Of a stretch of DNA of 64,000 nt, positions 11,165 through 19,478 are shown one piece after another; the first letter of the stretch is position 1; the number at the start of each line of letters is the position of its first letter. The DNA is from Rhodocyclales bacterium (lineage in GTDB: Bacteria; Pseudomonadota; Gammaproteobacteria; Burkholderiales; Rhodocyclaceae), in assembly GCA_016235745.1 (NCBI GenBank), contig JACRJA010000001.1, positions 62,001-126,000 of the forward strand, read 5' to 3'. A program made the translations under genes and the position numbers. The notes below the pieces were generated by a model. That model was not told the DNA's origin and did no database searches. It was given only the letters and a program-made list of their open reading frames with translations.

Positions 11165-12778
11165 ATGAGAACGAGGCATTCAGTGGCGCGGCGCCTGATC
11201 GCCGCGATCGGGATCATGCTGGTGGCCGGTCTGGCGGTGATGGTCGCCTGGAGTATGGCGGCGTCGCGCACCATGGCGCGCGACCAGGCGGAGCGCTTCG
11301 CCGCTTCCATCAACGAGATGACCATGGCCGGACTCACGGCCATGATGGTCACCGGCACCGTGGGGCAGCGTGACGTCTTCCTCGACCAGATCCGCAAGCT
11401 CACGGCGGTGAGCGGGCTGGAAGTGCTGCGCGGCGAGGCGGTGACGGCGCTCTACGGCAAGGGCGGGCTGGAAAAGGAGCCCGATGCGATCGAGGCCCAG
11501 GTGCTCGCCTCCGGCCAGACCTACCTGGCGATCGAGGAGAACGGCGGATCCCGGGCACTGCGCGCCATCTATCCGGCCAAGGCGGCAAGCGACTACCTCG
11601 GGAAGAACTGCATCGCCTGCCACCAGGTGCCGGAGGGCACGGTGCTGGGGGCGGTGAGCATGCGCATCTCGCTCGGCGAGGCGGACGCCGCCACCCGCCG
11701 CTTTGCCGCCTGGGTGGGAAGTTTTGCCGTGCTGCTCGCCCTGCTGGCGAGGGGGGTGATCGCTGCGGTGGTGCGCCGCTCGGTGGCGCGGCCCCTGGGC
11801 CATCTGGTCGCCAGCCTCGAGGAGATCGCCCAAGGCGAGGGGGACCTGACGCGGCGCCTGCCGGTGGAGCGCGACGACGAGATCGGCGCGGCCGCCGCCG
11901 GCTTCAACCGCATGCTCGAGACGGTGGCCGAGCTGGTGCGCGAGGTCAAGCGCACCGTGGCTACTCTGGAAGGGGAGACGGCGGAGATGGCGCGCAGCGG
12001 CGAGGCGGTGCGCGCCGGAGCGAAGACGCAGAACGCCGTGGTGGCTCAGGTACGGCAACTGATCGGGCAGCTGCACGAGGCGGCGGTCCGGGTGGCCGAG
12101 GAAGTTGCGGCCATCCAGGCCAAATCCCAGGTGAGCCGCGAGCGCACCGAGACGAGCCGGGCGCGGCTCGCCGCCCTCGTCGATGCCTTCGCGGCCATCG
12201 AACAGGCGCTCTCCTCGCTGGTCGAGGCGATGGGCGCTTTTTCCCGGTCGTCGCACGAGATCCGCGTCATCACCCAGGAAGTGCGCGAGATCGCCGACCA
12301 GACGAATCTTTTGGCGCTCAACGCCGCGATCGAGGCGGCGCGCGCTGGCGAGGCAGGGCGCGGCTTTGCCGTGGTGGCCGACGAAGTCAGGAAACTGGCC
12401 GAGAAGTCCAGCACCGCCGCCGGGCGCATCGATACGATCACCGCCGCCGTGGTCGAGCGCAGCGATCAGCTCTACGCCGCGTTCGAGTCCGGTCAGGAGA
12501 AACTCAAGGAAGTGCGCCGCGTCTCGGACGAGGTGACCGAGCGCCTCACCGAGGCCGGAGCGGCCGTGGCCGACGTGGGCCGGCGGCTGGATGCGGTCAT
12601 CGTCACGACCGAAGGGGAGCGGGAGCTGGCCGAGCAGACCTCGTCCGCGGTCGACGGGATCGCGCAGGAAACCGGACGGCTCGATGCCGAGGTCGACGCC
12701 CTCACCTCGGCCGTGGAGAAGGTACAGGCGCAGGCGCAGCAGCTCGTCGAGCGCGTGCGCCGTTTCCGCGTCGAGTAA
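11165..12778 (+). CDS. Chemoreceptor with periplasmic c-type heme motif
   Basis: Methyl-accepting chemotaxis protein, 537 aa. Order: TM1 (about 13-33), a periplasmic domain of about 140 residues, TM2 (about 172-195), HAMP, then the signalling hairpin with [20 protein letters not shown]. The periplasmic domain carries NCIACHQ, a CxxCH heme-attachment motif at residues 149-153, followed by [13 protein letters not shown], as in the heme-binding PAS-like sensor domains described from Geobacter chemoreceptors. It probably senses redox state or a gas ligand. ATG 11165 is used because GAGGGAG lies 7 nt upstream; GTG 11159 is too close to that site. It is divergent from the PAS/CZB pair and convergent with the Do protease gene. 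Heme attachment requires the cell's c-type cytochrome maturation system. Confidence 0.9.
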   Translation: MRTRHSVARRLIAAIGIMLVAGLAVMVAWSMAASRTMARDQAERFAASINEMTMAGLTAMMVTGTVGQRDVFLDQIRKLTAVSGLEVLRGEAVTALYGKGGLEKEPDAIEAQVLASGQTYLAIEENGGSRALRAIYPAKAASDYLGKNCIACHQVPEGTVLGAVSMRISLGEADAATRRFAAWVGSFAVLLALLARGVIAAVVRRSVARPLGHLVASLEEIAQGEGDLTRRLPVERDDEIGAAAAGFNRMLETVAELVREVKRTVATLEGETAEMARSGEAVRAGAKTQNAVVAQVRQLIGQLHEAAVRVAEEVAAIQAKSQVSRERTETSRARLAALVDAFAAIEQALSSLVEAMGAFSRSSHEIRVITQEVREIADQTNLLALNAAIEAARAGEAGRGFAVVADEVRKLAEKSSTAAGRIDTITAAVVERSDQLYAAFESGQEKLKEVRRVSDEVTERLTEAGAAVADVGRRLDAVIVTTEGERELAEQTSSAVDGIAQETGRLDAEVDALTSAVEKVQAQAQQLVERVRRFRVE

Positions 12779-12811
12779 GGCAGGAGACGGACCAAAAGCC
12801 GCCTCCTTGCC
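12779..12811. terminator. Hairpin between convergent chemoreceptor and protease genes
   Basis: Arms GGCAGGAGACGG (12779-12790) and CCGCCTCCTTGCC (12799-12811) pair with one bulge and one mismatch around an 8-nt loop. It occupies almost all of the 35 bp between two convergent stops. There is no T-run on either side, so termination is a guess; a stabilising 3' hairpin is equally possible. Confidence 0.4.
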
Positions 12812-12813
12812 AG

Positions 12814-14301
12814 TCATTGTCGCCGCACGGCAATGAACAAGCGCATGCCGTTGCGATCGACGAGCACCGCGAACCGGTTTCCGGCCTTGCTCACCGCCTG
12901 GCGGAATTCCTCGGGTGTGCGCACCGGCTGCTGATTCACCGCCAGGATCACGTCGCCCGGGCGCAAGCCCGCGAGCGCCGCCAGTCCTTCGACCCGGGTC
13001 ACCACCACTGCGCCTTCCTCCAGGCCGCGCTCTTTCGCTTCCTGGGCGCTGAGGGCGCGCACGGCGATGCCGGCTGTGATCGGTTCGCCGGCAGATTTCT
13101 TGCCGGGAGTTGCTGCGCCTGCAGTTTCCTCGTCCAGTTCGGCCAACGTCACGTTCTTCTCGATGCGCTTTCCTTGCCGAAGGAGCTCGAGGCGCACGGT
13201 CTCGCCCGGCTTGCGCCGGCCAATGAGGCGTGGCAGGTCGGCGGAATCCTCGATGCGCTGGCCATCGAGGCCGACGATGATGTCGCCCGCCTGGATACCC
13301 GCTTTCGCCGCCGGGCTGCCTTCCTCGACGCTCGCCACCAGCGCCCCTTGGGGCTTGTCGAGGCCGAAGCTCTTCGCCAGTTCCTCGTCCATGCCCTGGA
13401 TGACCACGCCGAGCTTGCCGCGCTGCACCCGTCCGTAGGCGATGAGCTGATCCTTCACTTCCTGCGCCACGTCGCTGGGGATGGCGAAGGCGATGCCCAT
13501 GTAGCCGCCGGAGCGCGAATAGATCTGGCTGTTGATGCCGATCACCTCGCCGTCCATGTTGAAGAGTGGCCCGCCGGAATTGCCCGGATTGACCGCCACG
13601 TCGGTCTGGATGAAGGGGACGTAGGTCTCGTCGGGCAAGCGGCGCGACTTGGCCGAGATGATGCCGGCGGTGACGCTGTGCTCGAAGCCGAAGGGCGAGC
13701 CCACGGCGATCACCCACTGGCCGACGCGGGCTTTGTTGGGATCGCCGAACTTCACCACCGGCAAGCCTTTGGCCTCGATCTTGAGCACGGCGATGTCGGT
13801 GCGGCGGTCGGTGCCGACCACTTTGGCCGGGAACTTGCGTCCGTCGGCGAGCTGGACCGTGACGTCCGTCCCCTCGCCGCCCTCGCCTACGACATGGGCG
13901 TTGGTGAGGAGGTAGCCGTCGGCCGAGACGATGAAGCCGGAGCCGAGGCCGCGCTGCACCGGCGCTTCGCCCCGCCCCCCGGGCATGTGCGGCAGCGGGA
14001 TGCCGAAACGGCGAAAGAACTCGAAGAAGGGGTCGCTCTCGTCGAAGGGAAAGGGCAGGGCTTCCTCGTTGGCTCGGCTCACCACGGTGATATTGACCAC
14101 CGCCGGCGTCACCTGCTCCACCAGATCGGCGAAATCCGGCAAGCGCTGCTCGGAGCCGCCGAAGAGCACGGGGCGCAGGGCCGGTTCGGCCGCGCCGGCT
14201 GCGGGCGCGAGGCCCGTACCCAGAGCGAGGGCAAACGCCAGCGCCGCGCTTCGACGGCGCAGCCCGGCGCAGGCAGGATGCCGCGGACGCGATACGTTCA
14301 T
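12814..14301 (-). CDS. degP: Do family periplasmic serine endoprotease (DegP/DegQ/MucD-like)
   Basis: Envelope quality-control protease/chaperone of 495 aa. Seen: signal peptide ending near AGAAEPAL, a trypsin-like domain with catalytic His in LTNAHVVG, Asp in RTDIAVLKI and Ser in GNSGGPLFN, and two PDZ domains (the second around GLRPGDVILAVN) that bind C-termini of unfolded proteins. A GC-rich linker separates the PDZ domains. ATG 14301 has GGAG about 7 nt upstream; the longer reading has no supporting site. The length fits DegP/MucD rather than the single-PDZ DegS. A TACAAT on the minus strand at 14332-14337 could be its -10. It is divergent from oxyR, so the two may share envelope and oxidative-stress cues. 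Confidence 0.93.
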   Translation of the reverse strand: MNVSRPRHPACAGLRRRSAALAFALALGTGLAPAAGAAEPALRPVLFGGSEQRLPDFADLVEQVTPAVVNITVVSRANEEALPFPFDESDPFFEFFRRFGIPLPHMPGGRGEAPVQRGLGSGFIVSADGYLLTNAHVVGEGGEGTDVTVQLADGRKFPAKVVGTDRRTDIAVLKIEAKGLPVVKFGDPNKARVGQWVIAVGSPFGFEHSVTAGIISAKSRRLPDETYVPFIQTDVAVNPGNSGGPLFNMDGEVIGINSQIYSRSGGYMGIAFAIPSDVAQEVKDQLIAYGRVQRGKLGVVIQGMDEELAKSFGLDKPQGALVASVEEGSPAAKAGIQAGDIIVGLDGQRIEDSADLPRLIGRRKPGETVRLELLRQGKRIEKNVTLAELDEETAGAATPGKKSAGEPITAGIAVRALSAQEAKERGLEEGAVVVTRVEGLAALAGLRPGDVILAVNQQPVRTPEEFRQAVSKAGNRFAVLVDRNGMRLFIAVRRQ

Positions 14302-14427
14302 GCTCACTCCTTCCATGCAGGGAAAAAACCCATTGTACGGGATCATCCGGGAACAAAACGCTGGCATCTACGGTAAAAAGATTTGATACACTGGCCGGGG
14401 ACGTACGCCCGGGAAGGGGAAAGCAGC

Positions 14428-15387
14428 ATGACGCTCACCGATTTGCGCTATCTCGTCGCGCTCGCGCACGAACGGCACTTCGGCCGCGCCGCCGAGCGCT
14501 GCCACGTGAGCCAGCCCACGCTCTCCGTGGCGATCAAGAAGCTGGAACAGCATCTCGGCGTATTGCTCTTCGAGCGCAATCCCAACGAGGTGAAACTCAC
14601 CGAGATCGGCCGGCAAGTGGTGGAGCAGGCCGAGCGCGTGCTGCGCGAGGCGCAGCGCGTCGAGGAGATCGCCCAGGCGGGCAAGGATCCCCTCGTCGGG
14701 CCGCTGCGGCTGGGGGTCATCTTCACCATCGGGCCCTATCTCCTGCCGCGGCTCATCCCGCTGGTGCATGAGTTCGCCCCCAAGATGCCGCTCATCATCC
14801 ATGAGGATTACACGGGGAAGCTCTCCGAGCAGCTCAAGCACGGCGAGATCGACGTCGCCATCCTCGCGCTGCCTTTCTCCGAACCGGGGCTCGTCACGCA
14901 GCCGGTCTACGATGAACCCTTCCGCGTTCTCATGCCGGCCGAGCATCCCTGGACCCAGCTCGATCGCATCCCGGCGGCCAAACTTGCCGAGGAAAACGTG
15001 CTGCTGCTGGGGGCGGGCAACTGCTTCCGCGACCAGGTGCTGGAAGTGTGCCCGCAGTGCGTGAGCAATTCGCCGCTGCAGGAGGCGCTCGCCGGAAGTT
15101 CCCTGGAGACCATCCGCTACATGGTGGCGAGCGGCCTTGGGGTGACGGTGCTGCCCTCGTCGGCGGCCGACGACGCCTCGCGCATGAACCCGCTGCTGGC
15201 GGTACGGCCGTTTGTCGCGCCCGAGCCGTATCGTCGCGTGGTGCTGGTGTGGCGCGTCACCTATCCGCGCCACGGGGCGATCGACGTGCTGCGCCGGGCC
15301 ATTTTCGCGGCCGATCTGCCCGGCGTGCACCCGGTGGGCCCCGCGCCGCGGCCTGCCGCCGTTGCCGAACCCTCCGCCGCCGATTGA
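14428..15387 (+). CDS. oxyR: OxyR, peroxide-sensing LysR-type activator
   Basis: Transcription factor of 319 aa that forms an intramolecular disulfide when oxidised by H2O2 and then activates catalase, peroxidase and dps-type genes. Seen: N-terminal LysR winged HTH (MTLTDLRYLVALAHERHFGR, SQPTLSVAIKKLE) and, in the effector domain, GAGNCFRDQVLEVC, which keeps both redox cysteines nine residues apart as in E. coli C199/C208. This separates it from other LysR proteins. ATG 14428 has AAGGGGA 7 nt upstream. The C-terminal 20 residues are Pro/Ala-rich. It lies 93 bp upstream of dps, a classic OxyR target. Confidence 0.95.
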   Translation: MTLTDLRYLVALAHERHFGRAAERCHVSQPTLSVAIKKLEQHLGVLLFERNPNEVKLTEIGRQVVEQAERVLREAQRVEEIAQAGKDPLVGPLRLGVIFTIGPYLLPRLIPLVHEFAPKMPLIIHEDYTGKLSEQLKHGEIDVAILALPFSEPGLVTQPVYDEPFRVLMPAEHPWTQLDRIPAAKLAEENVLLLGAGNCFRDQVLEVCPQCVSNSPLQEALAGSSLETIRYMVASGLGVTVLPSSAADDASRMNPLLAVRPFVAPEPYRRVVLVWRVTYPRHGAIDVLRRAIFAADLPGVHPVGPAPRPAAVAEPSAAD

Positions 15388-15419
15388 CCGGAGTAAAGGC
15401 GGCGATCGTCCGCGCCGAT

Positions 15420-15448
15420 TTGGCAATGCCGCCGCCGTGGGCTATAGT
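15420..15448 (+). promoter_or_regulatory. Sigma-70 promoter of dps
   Basis: TTGGCA (15420-15425), 17-bp spacer, TATAGT (15443-15448), 33 nt before the dps ATG. No clear OxyR site (spaced ATAG-type half-sites) could be read upstream of the -35, although the position would suit one. Confidence 0.65.
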
Positions 15449-15480
15449 GAATGAGAAGCCATGATCACATAGGAGGCAGC

Positions 15481-15951
15481 ATGAGCACCATCGACATCGG
15501 AATCAAAGAAGAAGATCGCAAGAAAATCGCTGGGGGGCTTTCCAAGCTCTTGGCCGATTCTTACACGCTGTACCTGGCCACGCACAACTTCCACTGGAAC
15601 GTGACGGGGCCGATGTTCAATAGCCTGCACCTGATGTTCGAGCAGCAATACACCGAACTCGCCACGGCGGTCGATGACATCGCCGAGCGCATCCGCGCCC
15701 TGGGGGCTCCTGCGCCCGGAACCTACGCCGAATTCCTCAAGCTCACCCGCCTCGAAGAGCCCAAGTCCGGCCTCAAGGCCGAAGACATGATCCGCTACCT
15801 CATCAAGGGCCAGGAAGCGGTGGTGCGCACGGCGCGCGAGACGCTGCCCGTGGCGGAAAAGGCCGACGACCAACCCACGCTCGATCTGCTCACCCAGCGC
15901 ATGCAGATCCACGAGAAGAACGCCTGGATGCTGCGCAGCCTGCTCGAATGA
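15481..15951 (+). CDS. dps: Dps family DNA-protecting ferritin-like protein
   Basis: Dodecameric miniferritin, 156 aa, that binds DNA and oxidises Fe2+ with H2O2, removing both Fenton reactants. Seen: a four-helix ferritin-like fold with the inter-subunit ferroxidase ligands in LATHNFHWNVTGP (His residues) and in DDIAERIRALG (Asp/Glu), and the C-terminal IHEKNAWMLRSLLE typical of the family. The start is fixed by AGGAGG 5 nt upstream. The short N-terminus lacks a long Lys-rich tail, so DNA binding may be weaker than in E. coli Dps. It follows oxyR and has its own promoter and a strong terminator. Confidence 0.95.
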   Translation: MSTIDIGIKEEDRKKIAGGLSKLLADSYTLYLATHNFHWNVTGPMFNSLHLMFEQQYTELATAVDDIAERIRALGAPAPGTYAEFLKLTRLEEPKSGLKAEDMIRYLIKGQEAVVRTARETLPVAEKADDQPTLDLLTQRMQIHEKNAWMLRSLLE

Positions 15952-15980
15952 TCCCTCTTTGCGCAGGATGTGCTGCGCTG

Positions 15981-16008
15981 GCCGATCGGGAAACCGGTCG
16001 GCTTTTTT
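15981..16008 (+). terminator. Rho-independent terminator of dps
   Basis: GCCGATCGG, loop GAAA, CCGGTCGGC (one G-T pair) and six T. Nine-bp stem with a stable tetraloop, 29 nt after the dps stop. Confidence 0.92.
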
Positions 16009-16085
16009 GTGCGTCCCAAGAGGATGACGCCTGTGGCTCGGGGAAAAGCGAGGGCGGGAAGGACGAGGAAGGGTAAAGCGAGCAG

Positions 16086-16161
16086 TGGCGCGCCCGGCAG
16101 GAATCGAACCTGCGACCTTTGGCTTCGGAGGCCAACGCTCTATCCCCTGAGCTACGGGCGC
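16086..16161 (-). tRNA. tRNA-Arg, anticodon CCG
   Basis: Seen on the minus strand: acceptor stem GCGCCCG/CGGGCGC, D arm AGCTCAGGGGATAGAGC, anticodon arm TTGGC-CTCCGAA-GCCAA giving anticodon CCG, T arm GCAGG-TTCGAAT-CCTGC, discriminator G and encoded CCA (16086-16088). It is 76 nt with CCA and decodes CGG. A separate gene in the gap between dps and the efflux operon. Confidence 0.96.
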
Positions 16162-16177
16162 GGAAAGGCAGAAGCGG

Positions 16178-16186
16178 ATTATCGCA
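16178..16186 (-). promoter_or_regulatory. Extended -10 promoter element of tRNA-Arg
   Basis: TGCGATAAT on the minus strand, ending 17 nt before the tRNA 5' end, so transcription would begin about 10 nt upstream of the mature end. No clear -35. The same nonamer occurs before gdhA (48549-48557). Confidence 0.5.
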
Positions 16187-16237
16187 CAAAATGCGCCGCT
16201 TGCGCCCGGTGTGTGCCGCCGGGTTTAGCCTGATCCC

Positions 16238-17437
16238 CTACTCGTGCCGTAGCGCCTCGATCGGGTCGAGCCGGGCGGCGCGGCGCGCCGGGAAAAAGCC
16301 GAAGACGATGCCGATGGCGCCGGAGAAGAGCGCGGCGATCAGCACGATGCCGTAATCGGGCGAGAAGGGAAAACCCAGCTTCTGCGCGGCCACGAGCGAG
16401 AAAACGAGCGCGAGCGTGATGCCGATGGCTCCGCCCAGCAGCGCGAGCACTACGGCTTCCACTAGGAACTGCAGCATGACGTCGGCGGCGCGCGCGCCGA
16501 TCGCCAGACGAATGCCGATCTCGCGCGTGCGCTCGGTCACCGACACCAACATGATGTTCATGATGCCGATGCCGCCTACCAGCAGACTGATGCCGGCCAC
16601 TGCCCCGAGCAGCACCGTGAGCATGCGGGTGGTGCTGGTGAGGGTTCGCTCGATCTCCTTGGAGTCGATGAGGCGGAAGTTGTCCTCCATGTTGGCCGAG
16701 AGGTGCCGGCGCTCGCGCAGCACGAGCCGGATGGCCGCCAGCACCTGCTCGTTGTCGCTGCCGTCGGCAAGCGAAAGCTGGATGGAATCGACGTCGGTGG
16801 TGCCGGAGATGCGCCGCTGGTAGGTGCGCAAGGGGATGATCGCGATGTCGTCCTGGTCGGTGCCCATGGCGCTCTGCCCTTTGGCCTCCAGCAGGCCGAT
16901 GACCTCGCAGGAGAATTTGTCCACGCGCATGCGCTGACCGATGGGGTCTTCGGCACCGAAGAGTTCTCGCGCCACCGTCTGCCCGACGATGCAGGAAGCG
17001 ACGCCCGCGCGCAGTTCGCTCGGCGTGAAGCCGCGGCCCTTGACGATTTCCCAGCGCCGCGCCTCGAGGTAACCTTCCCCCGCCCCGACCACGGTGGTGC
17101 TCCAGCTCTGGTTGCCGGCCACCACGGTGAGGGTGCGCAGCGACACCGGCGTCGACCAGGCTACGCCAGACACTTCGCGGGCGATCGCCAACGCGTCTTC
17201 GACTTTGAAGGGGACGATGTTCTGCCCTGGACCGAAGCCGCGCGAAGGACGCAGGAAGACGATGTTGCTGCCCAGCGACGAGATCTGGTCTGAGACCGCT
17301 TGGGTGGCGCCGCGCCCGAGCGTCACCATGGCGATCACCGCGCCCACGCCGATGACGATGCCGAGCACGGTGAGGAAGGAGCGCAGGGCGTTCCTGCCCA
17401 GCGACCGGATCGCTTCGCGCAGCGCATTGCCCAGCAT
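16238..17437 (-). CDS. MacB-type ABC exporter permease (FtsX fold)
   Basis: Transmembrane half of a MacB-type tripartite exporter, 399 aa. Seen: TM1 at about 17-40 after the conserved start REAIRSLGRNALRSFLTVLG, a large periplasmic MacB domain (about 45-270) and three C-terminal TM helices with the family motif VTERTREIGIRLAIGAR, ending FPARRAARLDPIEALRHE. MacB uses ATP to power conformational change across the envelope without carrying substrate through the membrane. In E. coli the ATPase is fused at the N-terminus; here it is a separate upstream gene whose stop overlaps this ATG by one base (TGATG). Substrate unknown (macrolide, peptide or lipid cargo are known for relatives). Confidence 0.93.
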   Translation of the reverse strand: MLGNALREAIRSLGRNALRSFLTVLGIVIGVGAVIAMVTLGRGATQAVSDQISSLGSNIVFLRPSRGFGPGQNIVPFKVEDALAIAREVSGVAWSTPVSLRTLTVVAGNQSWSTTVVGAGEGYLEARRWEIVKGRGFTPSELRAGVASCIVGQTVARELFGAEDPIGQRMRVDKFSCEVIGLLEAKGQSAMGTDQDDIAIIPLRTYQRRISGTTDVDSIQLSLADGSDNEQVLAAIRLVLRERRHLSANMEDNFRLIDSKEIERTLTSTTRMLTVLLGAVAGISLLVGGIGIMNIMLVSVTERTREIGIRLAIGARAADVMLQFLVEAVVLALLGGAIGITLALVFSLVAAQKLGFPFSPDYGIVLIAALFSGAIGIVFGFFPARRAARLDPIEALRHE

Positions 17438-18171
17438 CAGGCGGCCTCCCCGGCGCCGTCGATGCGCTCGATGTGTCCGTCGCGGAAGTGCACCACGCGC
17501 TGGGCGTAGGCGGCGATGTCCGGTTCGTGCGTCACCATCACGATGGTGAGGCGTCGTTCGCGGTTGAAGCGGGTGATGAGCGCCATGATCTCGTGGCTGC
17601 GGGCGGAGTCGAGGTTGCCGGTGGGTTCGTCGGCGAGCAGGACCTTGGGCTGGGCCACGATGGCCCGGGCAATCGCCACGCGCTGCTGCTGTCCGCCGGA
17701 GAGTTCGCTCGGCACGTGGTGTTCGCGCCCGGCAAGGCCCACTTGGGCGAGCGCCTCGCGCGCGCGCAGGCGCCGTTCGTGGGCCGGTACTCCCTGATAG
17801 ACGAGGGGCAGTTCGACGTTTTCCTGGGCCGTGACGCGCGGCAGCAGGTGAAACCCTTGGAAGACGAACCCCAGGGTATGGCGGCGCAGCAGCGCCCGGC
17901 CGTCGTTGTCGAGCTCGGTGATTTCGACGTCACCGAGCCGATAGCTGCCGCGGGTGGGCGTGTCGAGGCAGCCGAGGATGTTCATGGTGGTCGATTTGCC
18001 CGAGCCGCTCGGGCCCATGAGGGCGACGAATTCGCCCGGCCAGACGTCGAGATCGATGCCACCCAGCGCAACGACGCGCGCATCGCCCTGACCGTAGACG
18101 CGCTCAACGCCGCGCAGCCGGATGAGCGGTGCGCGGGCGGACTGCGCCCCCTGTGGCTGCGGTCCGTTCAT
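17437..18171 (-). CDS. MacB/LolD-type ABC exporter ATP-binding protein
   Basis: ATPase of 244 aa pairing with the FtsX-fold permease downstream. Seen: Walker [11 protein letters not shown]-loop [11 protein letters not shown], signature LSGGQQQR, Walker [14 protein letters not shown] and H-loop [11 protein letters not shown]. The GNLDS after Walker B is typical of the LolD/FtsE/MacB group rather than of importers. The start overlaps the adaptor gene's stop by 4 nt (ATGA), so translational coupling is likely. Together with the adaptor and outer-membrane channel this makes a full MacAB-TolC type pump. Confidence 0.93.
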   Translation of the reverse strand: MNGPQPQGAQSARAPLIRLRGVERVYGQGDARVVALGGIDLDVWPGEFVALMGPSGSGKSTTMNILGCLDTPTRGSYRLGDVEITELDNDGRALLRRHTLGFVFQGFHLLPRVTAQENVELPLVYQGVPAHERRLRAREALAQVGLAGREHHVPSELSGGQQQRVAIARAIVAQPKVLLADEPTGNLDSARSHEIMALITRFNRERRLTIVMVTHEPDIAAYAQRVVHFRDGHIERIDGAGEAA

Positions 18172-19478
18172 GGCCTGGGACGCTCCACGCCCGTGATGAC
18201 CGGCGTGCCCGCTTCGAGTTTGCCGGAGCGCACTTCCAGTATCTGGGTGCGCCGCCCGTCCGAAGGGCCCAGCCGTACGTGCACCGGGGCTGGCATTCCG
18301 TCCTCGCCCAGCACCCAGATCGTGGCTTCTTCGCGCGTCTTCTTCTCGGGCGGCGGCGGGCGTTTAGCTGCTACGGGAGGACGGAAGAGCGCGCCCAGGC
18401 CGCTTCCGCCGCTTGGGGCGGCCTTGGGCGGTTCGGGCGGGCGGTAGCGCAGCGCGGCGTTGGCGATCGTCAGGACGCCTTCCAGGCGCTGGCTGAGGAT
18501 CTCGGCGGTGGCGGTCATGCCCGGACGCAGCTTGAGCTCGGGGTTGGCCACCGTGATCTCGGTCTTGTAGGTGACCACGCCGTTGACCAGTTCCGAGCCG
18601 TAGCGCACGAGTTTCACGTGCCCCCTGAAGGGCTGGTCGGGATAGGCGTCTACGGTGAAGCTCACGCTCTGCCCTTCGTGCACCTTGCCTACGTCGGCCT
18701 CGTCGACGTCGGCCAAAAGCTCCATCTGCGTGAGATCTTCGGCTAGGGTGAAGAGCACGGGCGTTTGCAGCGAGGCAGCGATGGTCTGCCCCGGGTCGAT
18801 GCTGCGTTTCAGTACCACCCCGCCGATGGGGCTGCGGATGACGGATTTGTCGAGATCGGTGAGGATGGAGGTGAGTTGCGCTTCGAATGCCTTGATTTCG
18901 GCTTCTGCTTGCCGCAGCGCCGCTTCGGCGCGGGCGACGTCGGCCTGGGCCGTGTCGAGGTCCTGCGGGGCTACGGCCTGTCCGGCGCTGAGCGTGCCGG
19001 CGTGCTGCAGGCGCTGCAGCTTGGCCCGGGCTTCCGTCAGGGTGGCTTTGAGCTGCGGGATTTTGGCGCGCGCCAGGGCGAGGTTGGCTTCAGCCTGCAC
19101 GCGCTGCGCCTCGAGCTTGCGCGTGTCCAGCCGGGCGAGCACCTGGCCGACCTTGACCGGATCGTTGAAATCGACGTAGACCTCGCGGATCGTGCCGGAG
19201 ATCTCGGCGCCGACCTCGACCTGGTTGGTCGGGCTGAGGTTGCCGGTGGCGGTGACGGTGATCGACAGGTCCCCGCGCTGCGTGGCGTCGGTGAGATAGC
19301 GCACGCTCGCCGGTTCTCCGCCGCGCGTGCCGACGAACCACAGCCCGGCGGCCAAGAACAAGGCGATGAGCCCGGCGGCAAGGACGATGCGCCGCCGGCG
19401 GCGCAGGCGCGCGAGTTCGGCGCGCAGGTGCGAGGTGTCGAGCACCGCCTCGGGGGGGGTGGGAGCGGTTTCGTTCAT
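18168..19478 (-). CDS. MacA-like periplasmic adaptor (membrane fusion protein)
   Basis: Periplasmic adaptor of 436 aa that joins the inner-membrane MacB unit to the outer-membrane channel. Seen: one N-terminal membrane anchor (about 30-50, after a run of Arg), a lipoyl half-motif GNLSPTNQVEVGAEISG, a long alpha-hairpin (about 110-215) with heptad Ala/Leu content, the second lipoyl half IGGVVLKRSIDPGQTI, then beta-barrel and membrane-proximal domains (PGMTATAEILSQ). A proline-rich insertion (about 345-375) precedes the C-terminus. ATGA overlaps on both sides tie it to its neighbours. Substrate specificity cannot be read. Confidence 0.92.
   Translation of the reverse strand: MNETAPTPPEAVLDTSHLRAELARLRRRRRIVLAAGLIALFLAAGLWFVGTRGGEPASVRYLTDATQRGDLSITVTATGNLSPTNQVEVGAEISGTIREVYVDFNDPVKVGQVLARLDTRKLEAQRVQAEANLALARAKIPQLKATLTEARAKLQRLQHAGTLSAGQAVAPQDLDTAQADVARAEAALRQAEAEIKAFEAQLTSILTDLDKSVIRSPIGGVVLKRSIDPGQTIAASLQTPVLFTLAEDLTQMELLADVDEADVGKVHEGQSVSFTVDAYPDQPFRGHVKLVRYGSELVNGVVTYKTEITVANPELKLRPGMTATAEILSQRLEGVLTIANAALRYRPPEPPKAAPSGGSGLGALFRPPVAAKRPPPPEKKTREEATIWVLGEDGMPAPVHVRLGPSDGRRTQILEVRSGKLEAGTPVITGVERPRP

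Noticed and set aside
11180-14356. Long minus-strand frame spanning the heme chemoreceptor and the protease gene
   Set aside because: It is in the wrong frame for the protease and antisense to the chemoreceptor; both real genes have motifs and ribosome sites.
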